Assembly: GCA_031769625.1 (NCBI GenBank)
Contig: JAUIMM010000017.1
Location: 3,152,501-3,216,500, forward strand
Source of the DNA: Taudactylus pleione
Lineage: Eukaryota; Chordata; Amphibia; Anura; Myobatrachidae
Length of the DNA stretch: 64,000 bases
Direction: 5' to 3'
A program made the position numbers and the translations under genes. Shown piece by piece: positions 1 through 10,588 of the stretch. The first letter of the stretch is position 1. Every line of letters begins with the position of its first letter. Below the pieces are notes generated by a model, which saw only the letters and a list, made by a program, of their open reading frames with translations, did not search any database and had not been told where the DNA came from.

Positions 1-441
1 AGGGCTCCACCCACGGCCACTCCAGGTTTTGGTTCTCGCAGCCTAGTAACAGGATTGTTAGTTTTCCACCTGAGAGTGGCCAATATAAGCCTAGTTTGTT
101 TAGGGCTGATTGTCTCACCTGGGAGAGCAGACAGGGAGTTTGCTCAGAGACACTTGGAAAACCTATCTGTGAGTACTGTGCTGTGCTTTGTTGCTGGCGA
201 GGGCATTAGGCCCTGCCAGGTTCTGGTAGTGAGGGAACTACCTGTGAAGTTAGTGCCCTGGCAGGGCTAGGATTTACGTTTATGTTTTCTTTGTGTTATT
301 TCTGACATTCTACAATAAAGACTGGCGCCGACCAGCTTGTACTTGCATCCAGACTGCTATGCTGCTTCCCCGCTGCTGTGTGTGTGTGTAAGGAAGGAGT
401 CCTCTACCCAGGAGAGGGACCCCCTAACCTATCTGTGTCAC
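1..441 (+). repeat. Partial Gmr1-type LTR, cut by window edge
   Basis: This matches, with many substitutions, the last three quarters of the two LTRs of the Gypsy element at 48677-54209. Shared blocks in order are the AGGGCTCCA start, the CTGGGAGAGCAG block, TAGTGAGGGAACT, the AATAAAGACTGGC polyadenylation block, the GACCAGCTTGTA block, the CCCAGGAG block and the terminal GTGTCACA. It is followed by a TA microsatellite, as is the 3' LTR at 54209. It could be a solo LTR or the 3' LTR of an element lying left of the window. Confidence 0.85.
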
Positions 442-837
442 AATATATATATATATTATATATAAATATTAAAAATGGGGGTGGAGAAAAGCGCCTCCTA
501 GTGCAGTACCATAGGTCAGTAAACACCTCCACCACAAATATTCACCCTGTGTGTATTGGAGGCGTATCTTATGTGGTGGAATACACCACTTAGACACAGC
601 ATAAACAGATCCTGTTAATAGGCAATTACCCAGCGCTTGCTTCTATAGTATAGACTGCATCTTTAGGATCCTCTTGTCACCTCTGCAGGCAGCCACACTC
701 ACAGTCTCCCCTCCAGTCTCTGCCTCACTTACTCAGTCAGTCACTGTATGACAGCTCCGTTAGTGGTTCAGCACTGAACAGCTGCTGAATCTGACACAGA
801 TTCACAATATATACAGATGACACATATATATATATTT
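442..837. other. No recognised gene; TA repeat then unique-looking DNA
   Basis: Opens with a short TA microsatellite. The rest has no coding signal and no terminal repeats I can recognise. Confidence 0.5.
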
Positions 838-1512
838 CCCAATTGGACTGCACACTGGACCAGATGTTGTATCATCATGGGGTGCTCCCTTTAAAGGCAT
901 ATAGCCAAAACCACAGAAAAATCAAAAAGAAAGGGCACTCACCGGACTTCATGCAAAAATAGTATTCTTTTTATGTCAACTCACGATCATCATGTGTCAA
1001 CGTTTTGGTCCACCAGGACCTTTATCAAGACCCAACAAAAGACAACAACACAGCTACCACCAAGGACCATATCCCCCATTCCCACAGAGTCAGCTTAAAT
1101 ACTTTCCATAATTGTAAATGCCTCACACCTGAGACACCTGGCTGAGAAAACCGGAAGTTGCTTAATAAACAAATGTATCCCCCCACCGCTGGAGCTAACT
1201 ATATCTATAGACACTAGGGCCCATCTGCTGTGTCTCATAGTCATACCTGTCAAATGTAGTGTAGTCAAGAGCGCTGTATCGTCTACAATAAATATAAATC
1301 TTGATTGCCACAGCCAAACAGGAAGTGTTGTGTGTTCCACCCATTGGAACGCACAGTACCTGGAAGTCACGCGAAATAGTGCATGACCACCAGCGCTGCT
1401 AGTGCCTCTGGAACAGCACAGCATACTGTCAACTATGCAGATCCATGCCAACGTGTCTGTCATTTTTGTGCAGGCTGCCACAAAGGTAGCTGAACATCAA
1501 TGTTCACACTTA
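838..1512. repeat. Probable unclassified interspersed repeat
   Basis: The block around 990-1040, reading AACGTTTTGGTCCACCAGG followed by ACCTTTATCAAGA, resembles a phrase I recall from dispersed vertebrate repeats. No termini or coding domain were resolved. The open frames here are short and unrelated to known proteins. Assignment as a repeat is inference. Confidence 0.35.
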
Positions 1513-2111
1513 GGGCCTGATTCAGAGCCGCTCGTAAGCGGCCGCTCGTTCGCTCCGAGCGATGTTCGCACAACTGCGCATGCGTATGGGTTGTAATACG
1601 CATGCGCGAACCAGTCATTGCGGTCGGAAATTGTGTGCTCGCAAAATAGCGAGTGCCTGCTAATTTGAGTGACAGAATGAGGCGTTTGTGGGTGGTAACA
1701 GGGGAAGGTGCTTGAAAACGGGGAGTGGAGATCCGAACACAGGCGTGCCAAACGGTCAAAATGGGCGTTTTAAGGGTGTGCATAATTAACAAAGCAGCGT
1801 CATCGACCACGTCACTTGGTTGTCTTTTAGCCTGAACTGCTCGCATGATTGCGGTTGGAAAATCCTACCACAAGCACTGCGAGCAGTTCAGACGCCTTTC
1901 GATGTACTCGATTAATCTAATAAATAGCAGAGATGACGTAGGATGCGAGCGGCCAGGGGGCGTTTTTTAAAAAATAGCAAGCGCATGTTTCGTTTGCTCG
2001 TTCAGACATAGAGGCATCAACAGACCGCAAAGAGCGAGCGCTCTATTTAAATATCCGGCCCCTTTTTCTGAACGAGCGAGCACAAATAGCGTCTAGCTCT
2101 GAATCAGGCCC
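1513..2111 (+). mobile_element. Harbinger-type MITE (family A, copy 1)
   Basis: Termini are GGGCCTGATTCAGAGC on the left and GCTCTGAATCAGGCCC on the right, flanked by TTA on both sides (1510-1512 and 2112-2114), the 3-bp duplication typical of PIF/Harbinger. The subterminal part carries GCGCATGCGT and CATCG blocks like those at the right end of the 7-kb Harbinger at 40837-47887. There is no coding capacity. A second copy in inverse orientation lies at 10007-10588. Mobilisation by a Harbinger transposase is inferred from the ends. Confidence 0.85.
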
Positions 2112-2869
2112 TTAGTCACCCTGGCAGACTGCAGAGTGCAACCATGCATCAAAGAACCAAATCCACAATAGACTCTAACTGCTCCCTGGCAATATAGCAA
2201 TCTAGGAAAGCATTCCTTATTGTTCAGCTGAACTTGGTCTGAAGATCCGCTCCTGCCATATTGTCTTCCAGTACTCCTGAGTGTCAATGGCTGCACATTT
2301 CTCCTCCCAGAACTCTCACTCCACATCCTACATGTGCTCTCTCCTTCATCCTTCTGTTCTGGTCCAGATCTCCCTCTTTTTCCCACTTATCGTTCTACTT
2401 CCCTTACTATCCCTCTTTGTTCTCCTGTAACCCTCTACTGCTGTCCCACTTCTCCCCTTAGCCTGATTTCATCCTCATCTTATCTGGAACCTGTGCGGGC
2501 AATGGTCTTGAGCTTAGTGTGTGTCTGTGTGAATGTATACAATGAGTTTACATTTTTCTATTATATCTTACACTGTATGTGAGTGTATCTATCTATCTAA
2601 ATAAATAAATATATTAGACAATAGGGCTCCCCTATCTTAAGTGTCCCGTGCCCCGAAGTCTTACGCTGTCTGTGCATGCGCCGTAAATTAATTTTTAGAG
2701 TTTTTCACACACAATAGCTACAATTCGCTCAACTATGCCAACATCCACATTATGTTCAACTCAGTATCAGGCCCTAGGTGCTGACATCAGCATGGTAAGA
2801 ATAGTGTCTAATCCATCTTGAAGAAAATAAAGTATTAAAAATAAAAAGAATGCTTAATTTCCACACCCA
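2112..2869. other. No gene recognised; pyrimidine-rich stretch
   Basis: A C/T-rich tract at about 2280-2480 opens long frames of low-complexity protein that I do not treat as coding. TG-rich and ATCT/AAAT simple repeats lie at about 2515-2615. Confidence 0.5.
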
Positions 2870-4030
2870 GAAATATAATGTATCCATTACTGAATGAAGA
2901 CTGGATCCCTGATACAAACCATTTCATGTGGCAGAGGCCAAGGCTGTTCCAGAAGCATTCCCCATGCCACTGCAAACCATGGCCAATGTGGGCAAAATAG
3001 AAGAGCTGCCATGATCTCTAGTGCTTCTATCCTCAACTTCATATGTACTATGAGAGGAAAAGTATGGAATACATACCCCATCAACTCCATGGCACTGACA
3101 CAATATCTATTCCTTTAAGTTATGTTGGCATTCAACATGTTGCCTTCAGGTCTATTTTAGGAAGTCCAAACTCATGCATGTGTAATTGAAAAACTACTTG
3201 GTGGAAGGTCGACACATCAGTATGGATTTGATATCGACCAAGATAATCAGTTGTACTACTGTCTTTTCCAGGTATGTAAAGCACAGAAATAGATATCGAA
3301 TTTTCTTTTGCAGGTAACATGTCTATCAGTATTTCTGCCATAATGCTTCTAGTGTCATCTCGCCTGTTTATGCCTCAGCTGTCAGAAAAGATGCAAAGAT
3401 ATTTTTGTCTTCAAAAGCAATTGAAAGTGCTGAATTAGCTGTTATACTGCACTCATTTTCAGAATGTATGCCAGGCTTATTTTGCTCTAAAGTCACATGA
3501 CCTTTACCACTTTTGTAAGAAGATGAAAGCCTCAACTTTTGGAGCTGGATTCTATGGTCAACACAATTCAAAGGGAAACTCCATGATCCTTCAGCCTTGG
3601 AACTCACCATCCCAAGGGAATTTCCTTGTGACCTTTGTAAGCCTGATTATGTGATTTAGAGTTAAACTTAAAAGCCTTTGTAAATAACATTGAATATGCC
3701 CCATTGCCCAAGGATGAATGCCTATAGTGGATGGGAATATCCCTAGCCAACAGAGATGGTCCCTTATTGAAACTAGTTGCTGAGACTGAAACTGGTATGC
3801 TAAATGACGATGTTTGAATGATTTAATTTGTCCCATGCTGTATCCATCCATACTCATAAGAATTGTAGCTGTTGAGTTGGTATAAGATGACTTTTTGCTG
3901 CTTTGTTCTTGTAGGAATGTTATAACCTGAGCTATCCTGTCCTGGCCAATGTGCTCCAGTATTTATGTTGCTAAATTTCTTCCAGATAGTCTGTGAGAAC
4001 AAACAGCACATTGGTGTAAGTCCATGGAGA
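2870..4030 (-). pseudogene. Decayed DIRS-type retrotransposon pol fragment
   Basis: Read on the minus strand, 3132-3341 encodes an RNase H C-terminal-like segment with the phrase YIPGKDSSTTDYLGR followed by FGLPKIDL. This matches the DIRS pattern of a PG..N..ADWLSR motif followed by RFG.P.IDLFA. Downstream, 2887-3090 gives PHWPWFAVAWGMLLEQPWPLP, the conserved WP..PWF...L...PLPLP stretch of DIRS pol. Both pieces fall in the expected order but in different frames, and several stops and frameshifts lie between them. The segment at 3370-4030 is probably the upstream RT/RNase H region, too decayed to align by eye. No tyrosine recombinase was identified. The family call rests on these two motifs. 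Confidence 0.62.
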
Positions 4031-4034
4031 CATA

Positions 4035-4583
4035 GGGGGTCATTCAGACCCACTCGCAAGCGGCAGTACGCTCGCAAGTGGGTCGATGTTCCCCACTGCG
4101 CATGCGCACGACGGAGGGAGCTCCGTCGTGCGCATGCACGAGACCCGGACTGCGACAGCCAATCTGTCGCTCCGGGTCTCGCACCAAAGGGGGCGTGCTG
4201 TCGATGGTGACTGACAGCACGCCCCCTTTGGTGGGCGTGCCGGGGGCGTGCCTGCCAGATGGAGGCGTTCCCATGGGAACGCCGCTGTCTGAAGCCGGCC
4301 CCACTGACATCACTAGTGATGTCAGTGGTAGTGATTTTGGCTCTGATAGAGCCAAAATCACTCCAGGGCTTGTGGCAGGGAGACCATACCGCAGGGTCTC
4401 CGTCACAAGTCCGATGGTCGCGATGGTCAAGACCATCGCGACCATTTTTTTCGACGCTCGTATATGCTGTGGGTGGTCACCCACAGCTATACGAGCGTCC
4501 AGGAGGACGCTCCATTTTAATGGAGGAGGGCCCTGATTCAGAGCGAGCGCTCTGGTCAGAGCGTCCGGCTCTGAATCAGGCCC
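4035..4583 (+). mobile_element. Hairpin-chain MITE, copy 1 (Harbinger-like ends)
   Basis: Flanked by ATA on both sides. Between the ends lies an almost unbroken row of inverted repeats: 4100-4116/4121-4137 (17 bp perfect); 4139-4149/4171-4181 with an inner 4152-4158/4164-4170; 4183-4202/4213-4232 (20 bp perfect); 4264-4283 (20-bp palindrome); 4301-4328 (28-bp palindrome); 4330-4344/4348-4362 (15 bp); a nested stem at 4369-4409; 4414-4428/4431-4445 (15 bp, 2-nt loop); 4453-4499 (about 22-bp arms with one bulge); then a short CTCCATT/AATGGAG stem. The left end, TCATTCAGACCCACTCGC, matches the autonomous Harbinger at 40837. It encodes nothing; long open frames on both strands are a by-product of palindromy. 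Confidence 0.9.
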
Positions 4584-5475
4584 ATACACAGTTCAGATAA
4601 GAGAATTGATTATGTTGGAATGTAATAGTAATTTGAAGAAATGCATATTCTACATCTGTAGAGAAAACAAAAGGTAAAATATACTATTTGCTAAGGCCAA
4701 AACCACTGTGAAAGCACACTTTAGAATGGAAATAAAGAGAATTGAATATCAAACACCATCAATATTTTAGACCATAGAAAGAATAGAATAGAATAGAAAC
4801 ACAAGATTTATCAAGCAGGGGTTTTGAAAACCACAGTAAAACCGCCACCAAACTTGCCCAAACAATAGCATTGGCTGTGGCAGGCAAGTTTGGGAGAAGC
4901 ACTGCACAGATCATTATGATCTTAGCAGGCTTTGTTCTATTAAACCAATTAACTGGCTAACATTTATTGCAAAAATGCCCCCAAAGCTGTCTTTTTTTTT
5001 TTAAATCAAATTATGTAAATAAAAGCTATTTCAAATATATATTTTTTTCCAAAATGCAAAATCAAGTTTAAATAGCTAGTATTTACATAATGTGATAATT
5101 CAAAATAAATGTACAATCTTGGGGATATTTTTGAAAAAAAAATATATTTTTACAGTAAAAAAAAACAAAACACGTTGGTCAGCGCACATCCCTTGTTTTC
5201 ACACTCCATTTAAAAAGCCCTAGGAAATTAATCTCAATTGAATGCCTTCTAAAATACAGTGGATTCGATAGAAATCTCCATCAAATCGAACACGCCATGA
5301 CGGATTGTCATTTAGAAACCACCAGGGATTGACGAGGGTTTCAGTTTAGAGTCAAAACCGACCTTTAGTAAAAGCTGTAAATTTAGCCCATGGTCCCCTT
5401 TCTCTACAGGTTGAAGAAGAGATAGATTAATAACAGAAATGTCTTGCATCAATTAATTTATTGATATCACAGATA
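4584..5475. other. AT-rich DNA, nothing recognised
   Basis: Contains GAATA microrepeats near 4780 and A/T homopolymers at 4990-5165. No coding or terminal-repeat signal was resolved. A possible decayed MITE lies around 5215-5400 but its ends are unclear. Confidence 0.4.
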
Positions 5476-5836
5476 TCTCCTGCTCACCTTCCTCTGGCGG
5501 TATGGCCCGCTGTCCCCATACACTAGTAGGGGGACAGAATCCATCAAGCTCCAAAATACAATATTCTCGGAGCTTGAGTTTGGTAGCGTTCACCATCTCG
5601 CAAGCCTTTCGGATCCATCTGCCCTGTCTGGCTCTTTCTGTCGGCTGTCGGGGCTTTTGTGCGCATACGTGACCGGTAGGTCACACATGCACACTAGTGT
5701 CACTGCTCCTTCGGACAGCTTTTTGGATCAGCTGTCACTGCGCCGGAGCAATGCTGAGTTGCTCCGGATTCCAAGCGAGTTAGAATGTTAATTATCGAGG
5801 TCCGAATGGATAATTAACATCATGAATAGACCCCCC
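5476..5836 (+). mobile_element. Possible second hairpin-string MITE, ends unclear
   Basis: Successive inverted repeats occur here: GCTCC and GGAGC arms around 5550-5575, GTGACC/GGTCAC near 5670, GACAGCT/AGCTGTC near 5715-5740, CCGGAGCAA/TTGCTCCGG near 5741-5767, and GTTAATTATC/GATAATTAAC near 5789-5819. The design resembles the element at 4035-4583 but the sequence is unrelated. I could not define terminal repeats or a target duplication. Confidence 0.45.
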
Positions 5837-5950
5837 CAAGTGTCTTCTCAACTGGCAAGTATGGGACTTGGGAATTCACAAATATGTTCCTTCTTGTTAC
5901 TAAGTGGAACTAAATTTTGAACCCTGTGTTTATGTTGTCCCAAACAAAGG

Positions 5951-6118
5951 GATCTATATACTAGACCTTGGAGAGAAATATGTATGGAAATAAAGTACCA
6001 ACCAATCAGCTGCTAACTCTCACTTTACAGGTTGTGTTTGAAAAATGACTGGAGCTGATCGGTTGGTGCTTTCTCTCCATTCACTTTATCTCTCTCCAAG
6101 CTTAGTACATCTTCCCCA
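5951..6118 (+). mobile_element. Single-foldback MITE (family F, copy 1)
   Basis: One long inverted repeat. The left arm carries CTTGGAGAGA and ACCAACCAATCAGCT; the right arm carries AGCTGATCGGTTGGTGC and TCTCTCTCCAAG. The loop includes TTTGAAAAATGAC. Related foldbacks with the same core and different outer arms lie at 19427, 60280, 61970 and 63025. Confidence 0.75.
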
Positions 6119-7080
6119 CAGTAACTTCAGAGGTATGCATTCACACCTACAAATAATTTGAAATCCTGCCACCTCTAGGACTCCATGGAGGTTGAGCTAG
6201 AAAAAAGTAACTGAGAGGCCCTTGGAAATGACTTACCTCCTCTGCCACTGGAGGACAAAAGGCTGATTAGAGTGCAACCTAATTGCCGAAAGTAGAGCTC
6301 CCCTAATTGATAACTCTGTGCTTCCCTAAACTGCTGGTGAGAGAGGATGTTCTGCAGTCTTGGCAAGTGATGAGATTTACCTCTAGTGTCTTTTTGAATT
6401 ACTGAATACAGATTTTCATCAGATAGAAAATGCCTTTCAAATGACTCTTTGATAGCTGTCTTTCCAATCCATGAAAAAATAATATTAAAAATAGTAATTC
6501 TTTTGACAGAGAAAATGTGGCAAAAATCTGGCAAAAGAACTTGTGTTTGTATGATTATGATTAGGCTGACACAGGTGAACAAGCTCGCTGATACAGGCTG
6601 AAACGCCCATCCGCACAGCATAGCAGTTCCCGTTGGCACTGACGGAGACTCAGACTTCACTATTAGGCGTTTGGGGATATCCTGCGGTTGATTGTAGACA
6701 CTGCCACATTCAGGTACTCCTCCTTTCCTCTCACTAGTCACTCTCTCATCCGGTCCGGCGGGAGTGTGGAAAGTCGTGCTGGAATCAAGTGGCTGATCCC
6801 AGCAACGGCACAGTGTGATGGTTCGGTGATGATGTGTCCTCCGCGGCACACATCCGTAGCCGGCACTGGGACAGTGACTTTGTCCCTAGCACCGACGGTA
6901 CAGAGGTGGCGAGTACCTGGTGAAGGGACCGCCCGGCCACTTCCACGAGCGCTGGAGATGCACACACAGCGGGTACCTGAGGAGGGGACTGCCCAGTCCC
7001 TTCCAGTGGCGGAGTCTAGGTTGTGATGGGAGTCTGGTGCCAGAGCTGCTTGTTGGCTTCCGGCGCCGGTTTAGCGGTCA
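6119..7080. other. No gene recognised
   Basis: A 224-codon minus-strand frame at 6175-6849 has no recognisable domain and reads like chance translation, so I do not call it. GC content rises from about 6690 toward the GC-rich block that follows. Confidence 0.4.
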
Positions 7081-7500
7081 GGTAACATAGGCTCCAGCCA
7101 CAAGCCAATCATGGCTCATGGACTGGCAGCCTGTAGAAATTGCCCACGAAATTAGCGCTCGGAAACTGGCAGCCAATAGAAATTGCCTGCGAAATTAGCT
7201 CCGCCCGCCGGCGGCATCATTTATTGGATGCTGTCCGGCAGGAGAGCTCAGTCAGTCGGCAGCGCAGAAAGAAGACGGGCCTCCACAGAAGAACTCCAGT
7301 GGACGCAGAAGAGGCCAGAAGATGGCGGGCTCAACCAGGAAGACAGCGGGCTCAACTAGGAAGACAGCAGCTGAGCCTTGAGGACGGCGGCAGTCGGCGG
7401 GAGGCGGAGCATTGGCTGAGGACCGGAGAGGCCTGCAGTGGTGGAAATCAAAAGAGCTTAATGAAGCACCCCACTGCAGCGTCTTCCAACAATTTGGGTA
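7081..7500. promoter_or_regulatory. GC-rich block with CCAAT and GC boxes, possible repeat promoter
   Basis: Two direct repeats with a 43-bp period begin with ACTGGCAGCC at 7122 and 7165. Each holds TAGAAATTGCC and CGAAATTAGC. The second repeat contains AGCCAATAGAAA (a CCAAT box), and a CCGCCCGCC GC-box-like stretch follows just downstream. Doubled upstream boxes in CpG-rich DNA suggest a promoter, more likely of a retroelement leader than of a host gene. This is inference from motifs only. Confidence 0.3.
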
Positions 7501-8060
7501 GGCGGCCTTGAGCCACTACCACTTATTTATAACTCCCTAGACCACCAGGTGTTGGGCACAAGGCCTGTGGGGGTGAGTCAGGCTTTAGGACTGTGGGTAA
7601 AGAGGTGGGCACTAGGCCCTATAGAATTTCGTTGGCCCTGTTAGGAGAGAGTGATCTGGGTGTTAGGCCCACATCACTGTGTGAGCAAATAGGTGGGCAG
7701 TAGGCCTGTGGCCATCAGCCAGGCCCTAGGCCTGTACACTTAGGGGTGGGCACCAGGCCCAATTAAGTCCCTATTAGGCAGGCCCATAGGCCTGAGCCCT
7801 GTATAAAGTGTCCCAGGGCATTAGGCCCAGGCCTCTAGCTGAGACCCAACATTAGGCAGACCCATAGGCCTGAGTCAACATATAAGGGGATACTGGGCCT
7901 TAGGTCCAAGCCCCTGTGTGTCCTGCTGTAGGAAGGCTTAAAAGCCTGATCCGCTGGTTAGGCCCTGAGCCCATTGAGAGTTGTTCTGGGCAATAGGCCC
8001 AGACCACTGATATAGTAAGTAGGTAGCCCTGTGTAAGTGCATAGAGGTGTGAGCAGTTGT
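7501..8060 (+). repeat. Irregular GGCCTAGGCC-type tandem repeat
   Basis: A degenerate phrase of the form TGGGCACTAGGCCC, TAGGCCCAGGCC or CCCATAGGCCTGAG recurs at irregular short spacing through about 560 bp. Units vary too much to give a fixed period by eye. It has no coding content I trust. Confidence 0.6.
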
Positions 8061-9010
8061 GCGACTCTCACCCTCTAAGTACCCCGTGAAGAGCTGTAAG
8101 GCTCCCACCCTCTGAATACGTCCCTTGTGTGGAGAGCTGTCAGACTCCCACCGAATTAACTCTCACACTCCAAGTACCCCCGTGGAAAGCTGTACGGCTC
8201 CCATTAAACTAAATAGTGTTTTCCATTCGCCTAGGGGATGAGCTGGCCAGCTCTTGATAGGCAGTCTTAAACAGACAGTACTCACATCATTAACCCGTGG
8301 TCACTTTATAAGGTTTACCCGTCCTGGTATTGTTTCGCGTGTTGTGTCATGCAGGGTAAATTGATTTAGCACTGTTGCTTGTCGAAGTAGAAGGATCTGT
8401 CGCACCACATACAGTTTTAGTCGGGCCAATGAGTTAGAGTCATAGTTGTAGATTCAGATAACATAAAAGGGAGACACACTTCTAGAATAGGTTAGAACCC
8501 CGCACGGCATATTATTCTCTCCCCTACAGGGACCTGTGTGCGGGATCGAGTGGGACAGAGCCCAAGAGTACCACGGTGAGCACATTTGTTTGTCTGACTA
8601 TTACTGTCCGTTTGTCTCTTCCTTTTCTTCAGGGCGTAAAGTGCACCTTGCACTCTGGTGCAAGGTGGAGTCTTCGCCTGGTTCGTGAGTACCTACAGGT
8701 GTAACTCTGGATCTGAAGCCAAAAGTGCCAGTGATGATCTTCACTTAAACCCAAACTCATTTGGTAAAATCTTCAATTGGATAGGGCGTATCGGTCGGCA
8801 TAGAGAGGACGGCTCTCATCTCATCTTTTCCCTCCTACAGGAGGTCACTGCGTTGTTCCTAGTGAGCTTTGTGGAAAACCATCTGTTTCCCATACGGCCT
8901 GAAGGTGAGAGGGTGCGACGCAAGGTAGGACACAAAACTACACCTGCACGGTAGCAGGCGCCACACACCTCTTACATTAGCACCCTGCAATACTCGATAT
9001 AGTATCAGGG
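8061..9010. other. Unclassified, possibly an untranslated leader of a large element
   Basis: Short repeats of GAGCTGT followed by CTCCCAC recur at 8088-8215. Around 8615-8680 a pyrimidine run and CAG precede a CTTGCACTCTGGTGCAAG hairpin at about 8648-8665. I see no recognisable protein. Together with 7081-8060 it may be one repetitive unit, but no termini were found. Confidence 0.3.
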
Positions 9011-10006
9011 ACAGGTGCACGCTGGTTAACAGCTACATGGACAGCAGAAGTGACTTTTCTTCTTTCCTATTTGTTAATGCCGTCCGATCATCAGATTACC
9101 GGTTCAGGTTATATGAACTTAAATATGTCTCTGCAGGATGCTTAATAGAAATGCTAACATCTCTGCTGGGTGCTACATCATTTCAAGTGGAAATATTAAA
9201 CAATATACATTTTATCATTACAATATAACATTACATAATTACATTTTATCTTGTAAATATTTTTGCAAAGGCAAAAGAAAAAAATTCCTTTTTGGGGCAC
9301 TCTTATGTGACTAGTGTCGCTTATAATGATGAAAACATAACTTTTAATATGCCTACTGTTAAAAAGAAATGGAAAAAATGAAAAGAAAAATAAGGCGAAA
9401 AATATTAAATTAGCACATTAGTCTGAGATCATGTGTCATATGTATCATATATCACATGAAATACGCCAGATATCCAATCACAATCAATGTTGTAACTTCT
9501 ATCTGTTCTGGTCATGTACCTGCAATGGAAAATTTTATGGAAACAATGTTGTATACTGCAAACATACAAGATCACTCATTAAGGTGCTACAGCAACATGA
9601 ATTGTAGCAAATTACCGCAAAGTAGTGTATATAGTGTAGAATACAACACTCGATAAAGTACAACAGAAAAATAAGATTATTGCATGTTTCCCGCGAGGTA
9701 CTGTATAGTATGAAATGCAACACTATCACAGTACTCATAATTACATTTTATCATTACAATAAAACATCTATTAAGTTGTGCTTCAATCAGTATAAAGGAT
9801 ATAATTACTCCTGAATCTCTGCTCTAAAAAAATTTCACCATTATTGGGAATATGTGTTTTTCTACAGCCTGCTCACAGTATTAACCAATATTTATAAAGA
9901 GAGTTGATATTGTGCTAACTTAATAATTATCATCGCTCTTTGCCACAACATGCCTAGACATGAGGGTGTTATTGCCTGTTGAGGATTATTTTTCATTGAG
10001 CTCTAT
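9011..10006. other. AT-rich DNA, nothing recognised
   Basis: No domain, terminal repeat or RNA gene was recognised. The short open frames have AT-driven composition. Confidence 0.45.
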
Positions 10007-10588
10007 GGGCCTGATTCAGAGCCGGGACACTATTTGCGCTCGCTCGTTCAGAAAATAGGGGTGGCTATTCAAATGAACCGTTCGCTCTTTGCGGTCTGTT
10101 CACGCCTCTAGGTCTGAACGAGCGAACAAAACTTGCGGTCGTTTTTTGGAAAACTACGCCCCCTGGCCGCTCGCATCCTACTATTTATTAAATTAATCGA
10201 GTACATCGACCAGCGTATGAACTGCTCGCTATTCTTGTGGTTGGTTTTTCCTACCACAATCTTGCGAGCAGTTCTGACTATAAAATAACCCAGTGACGTG
10301 GTCAATGACGCTGCTGTATTAATTATGCACACCCATAAAACGCCCGTTTTGACCTTTAAGCACGCCTGCGTTCTGATCTCCACTCCCCATTTTCAAGCAC
10401 CTTCCCCTGTTACCACCCACATACGCCTCCTCATGTCACTCAAAATAGCAGGCATTCGCTATTTAGAGAACAAACGATTTTTGGCCGCACTGACTGGTTC
10501 GCGCATGCGTATTACGATCCGTACGCTTGCGCAGTTGTGCAAACATCGCTCGGAACAAACGAGCGGCCGCTTACGAGCGGCTTCTGAT
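10007..10588 (-). mobile_element. Harbinger-type MITE (family A, copy 2, inverted)
   Basis: Inverse-orientation relative of 1513-2111. It starts GGGCCTGATTCAGAGCC, then CGCTCGCTCGTTCAG, and proceeds through the same interior landmarks in reverse: the AACTGCTCGC block, the TTAATTATGCACACCC block, a CACTCCCCATTTTCAAGCAC block and a GCGCATGCGTATTACG block. It ends with GAGCGGCCGCTTACGAGCGG. The last bases are degraded (CTTCTGATC in place of CTCTGAATC), so no clean target duplication is left. The 108-codon frame inside is not a gene. Confidence 0.8.

Noticed and set aside
4044..4589. Open frames of 108-181 codons on both strands, here and at 15477, 28718 and 31049
   Set aside because: They lie within the hairpin-chain MITEs. 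Palindromic GC-rich DNA lacks stops on both strands; the products have no domain and differ between copies by frameshifts.
6175..6849. 224-codon minus-strand frame as a host gene
   Set aside because: No domain, low-complexity patches and composition like chance translation; no conserved splice or start context.
7081..7260. CpG-island promoter of a host gene
   Set aside because: The boxes lie in a tandem duplication in repetitive DNA and no coding exon follows within the stretch I can read.
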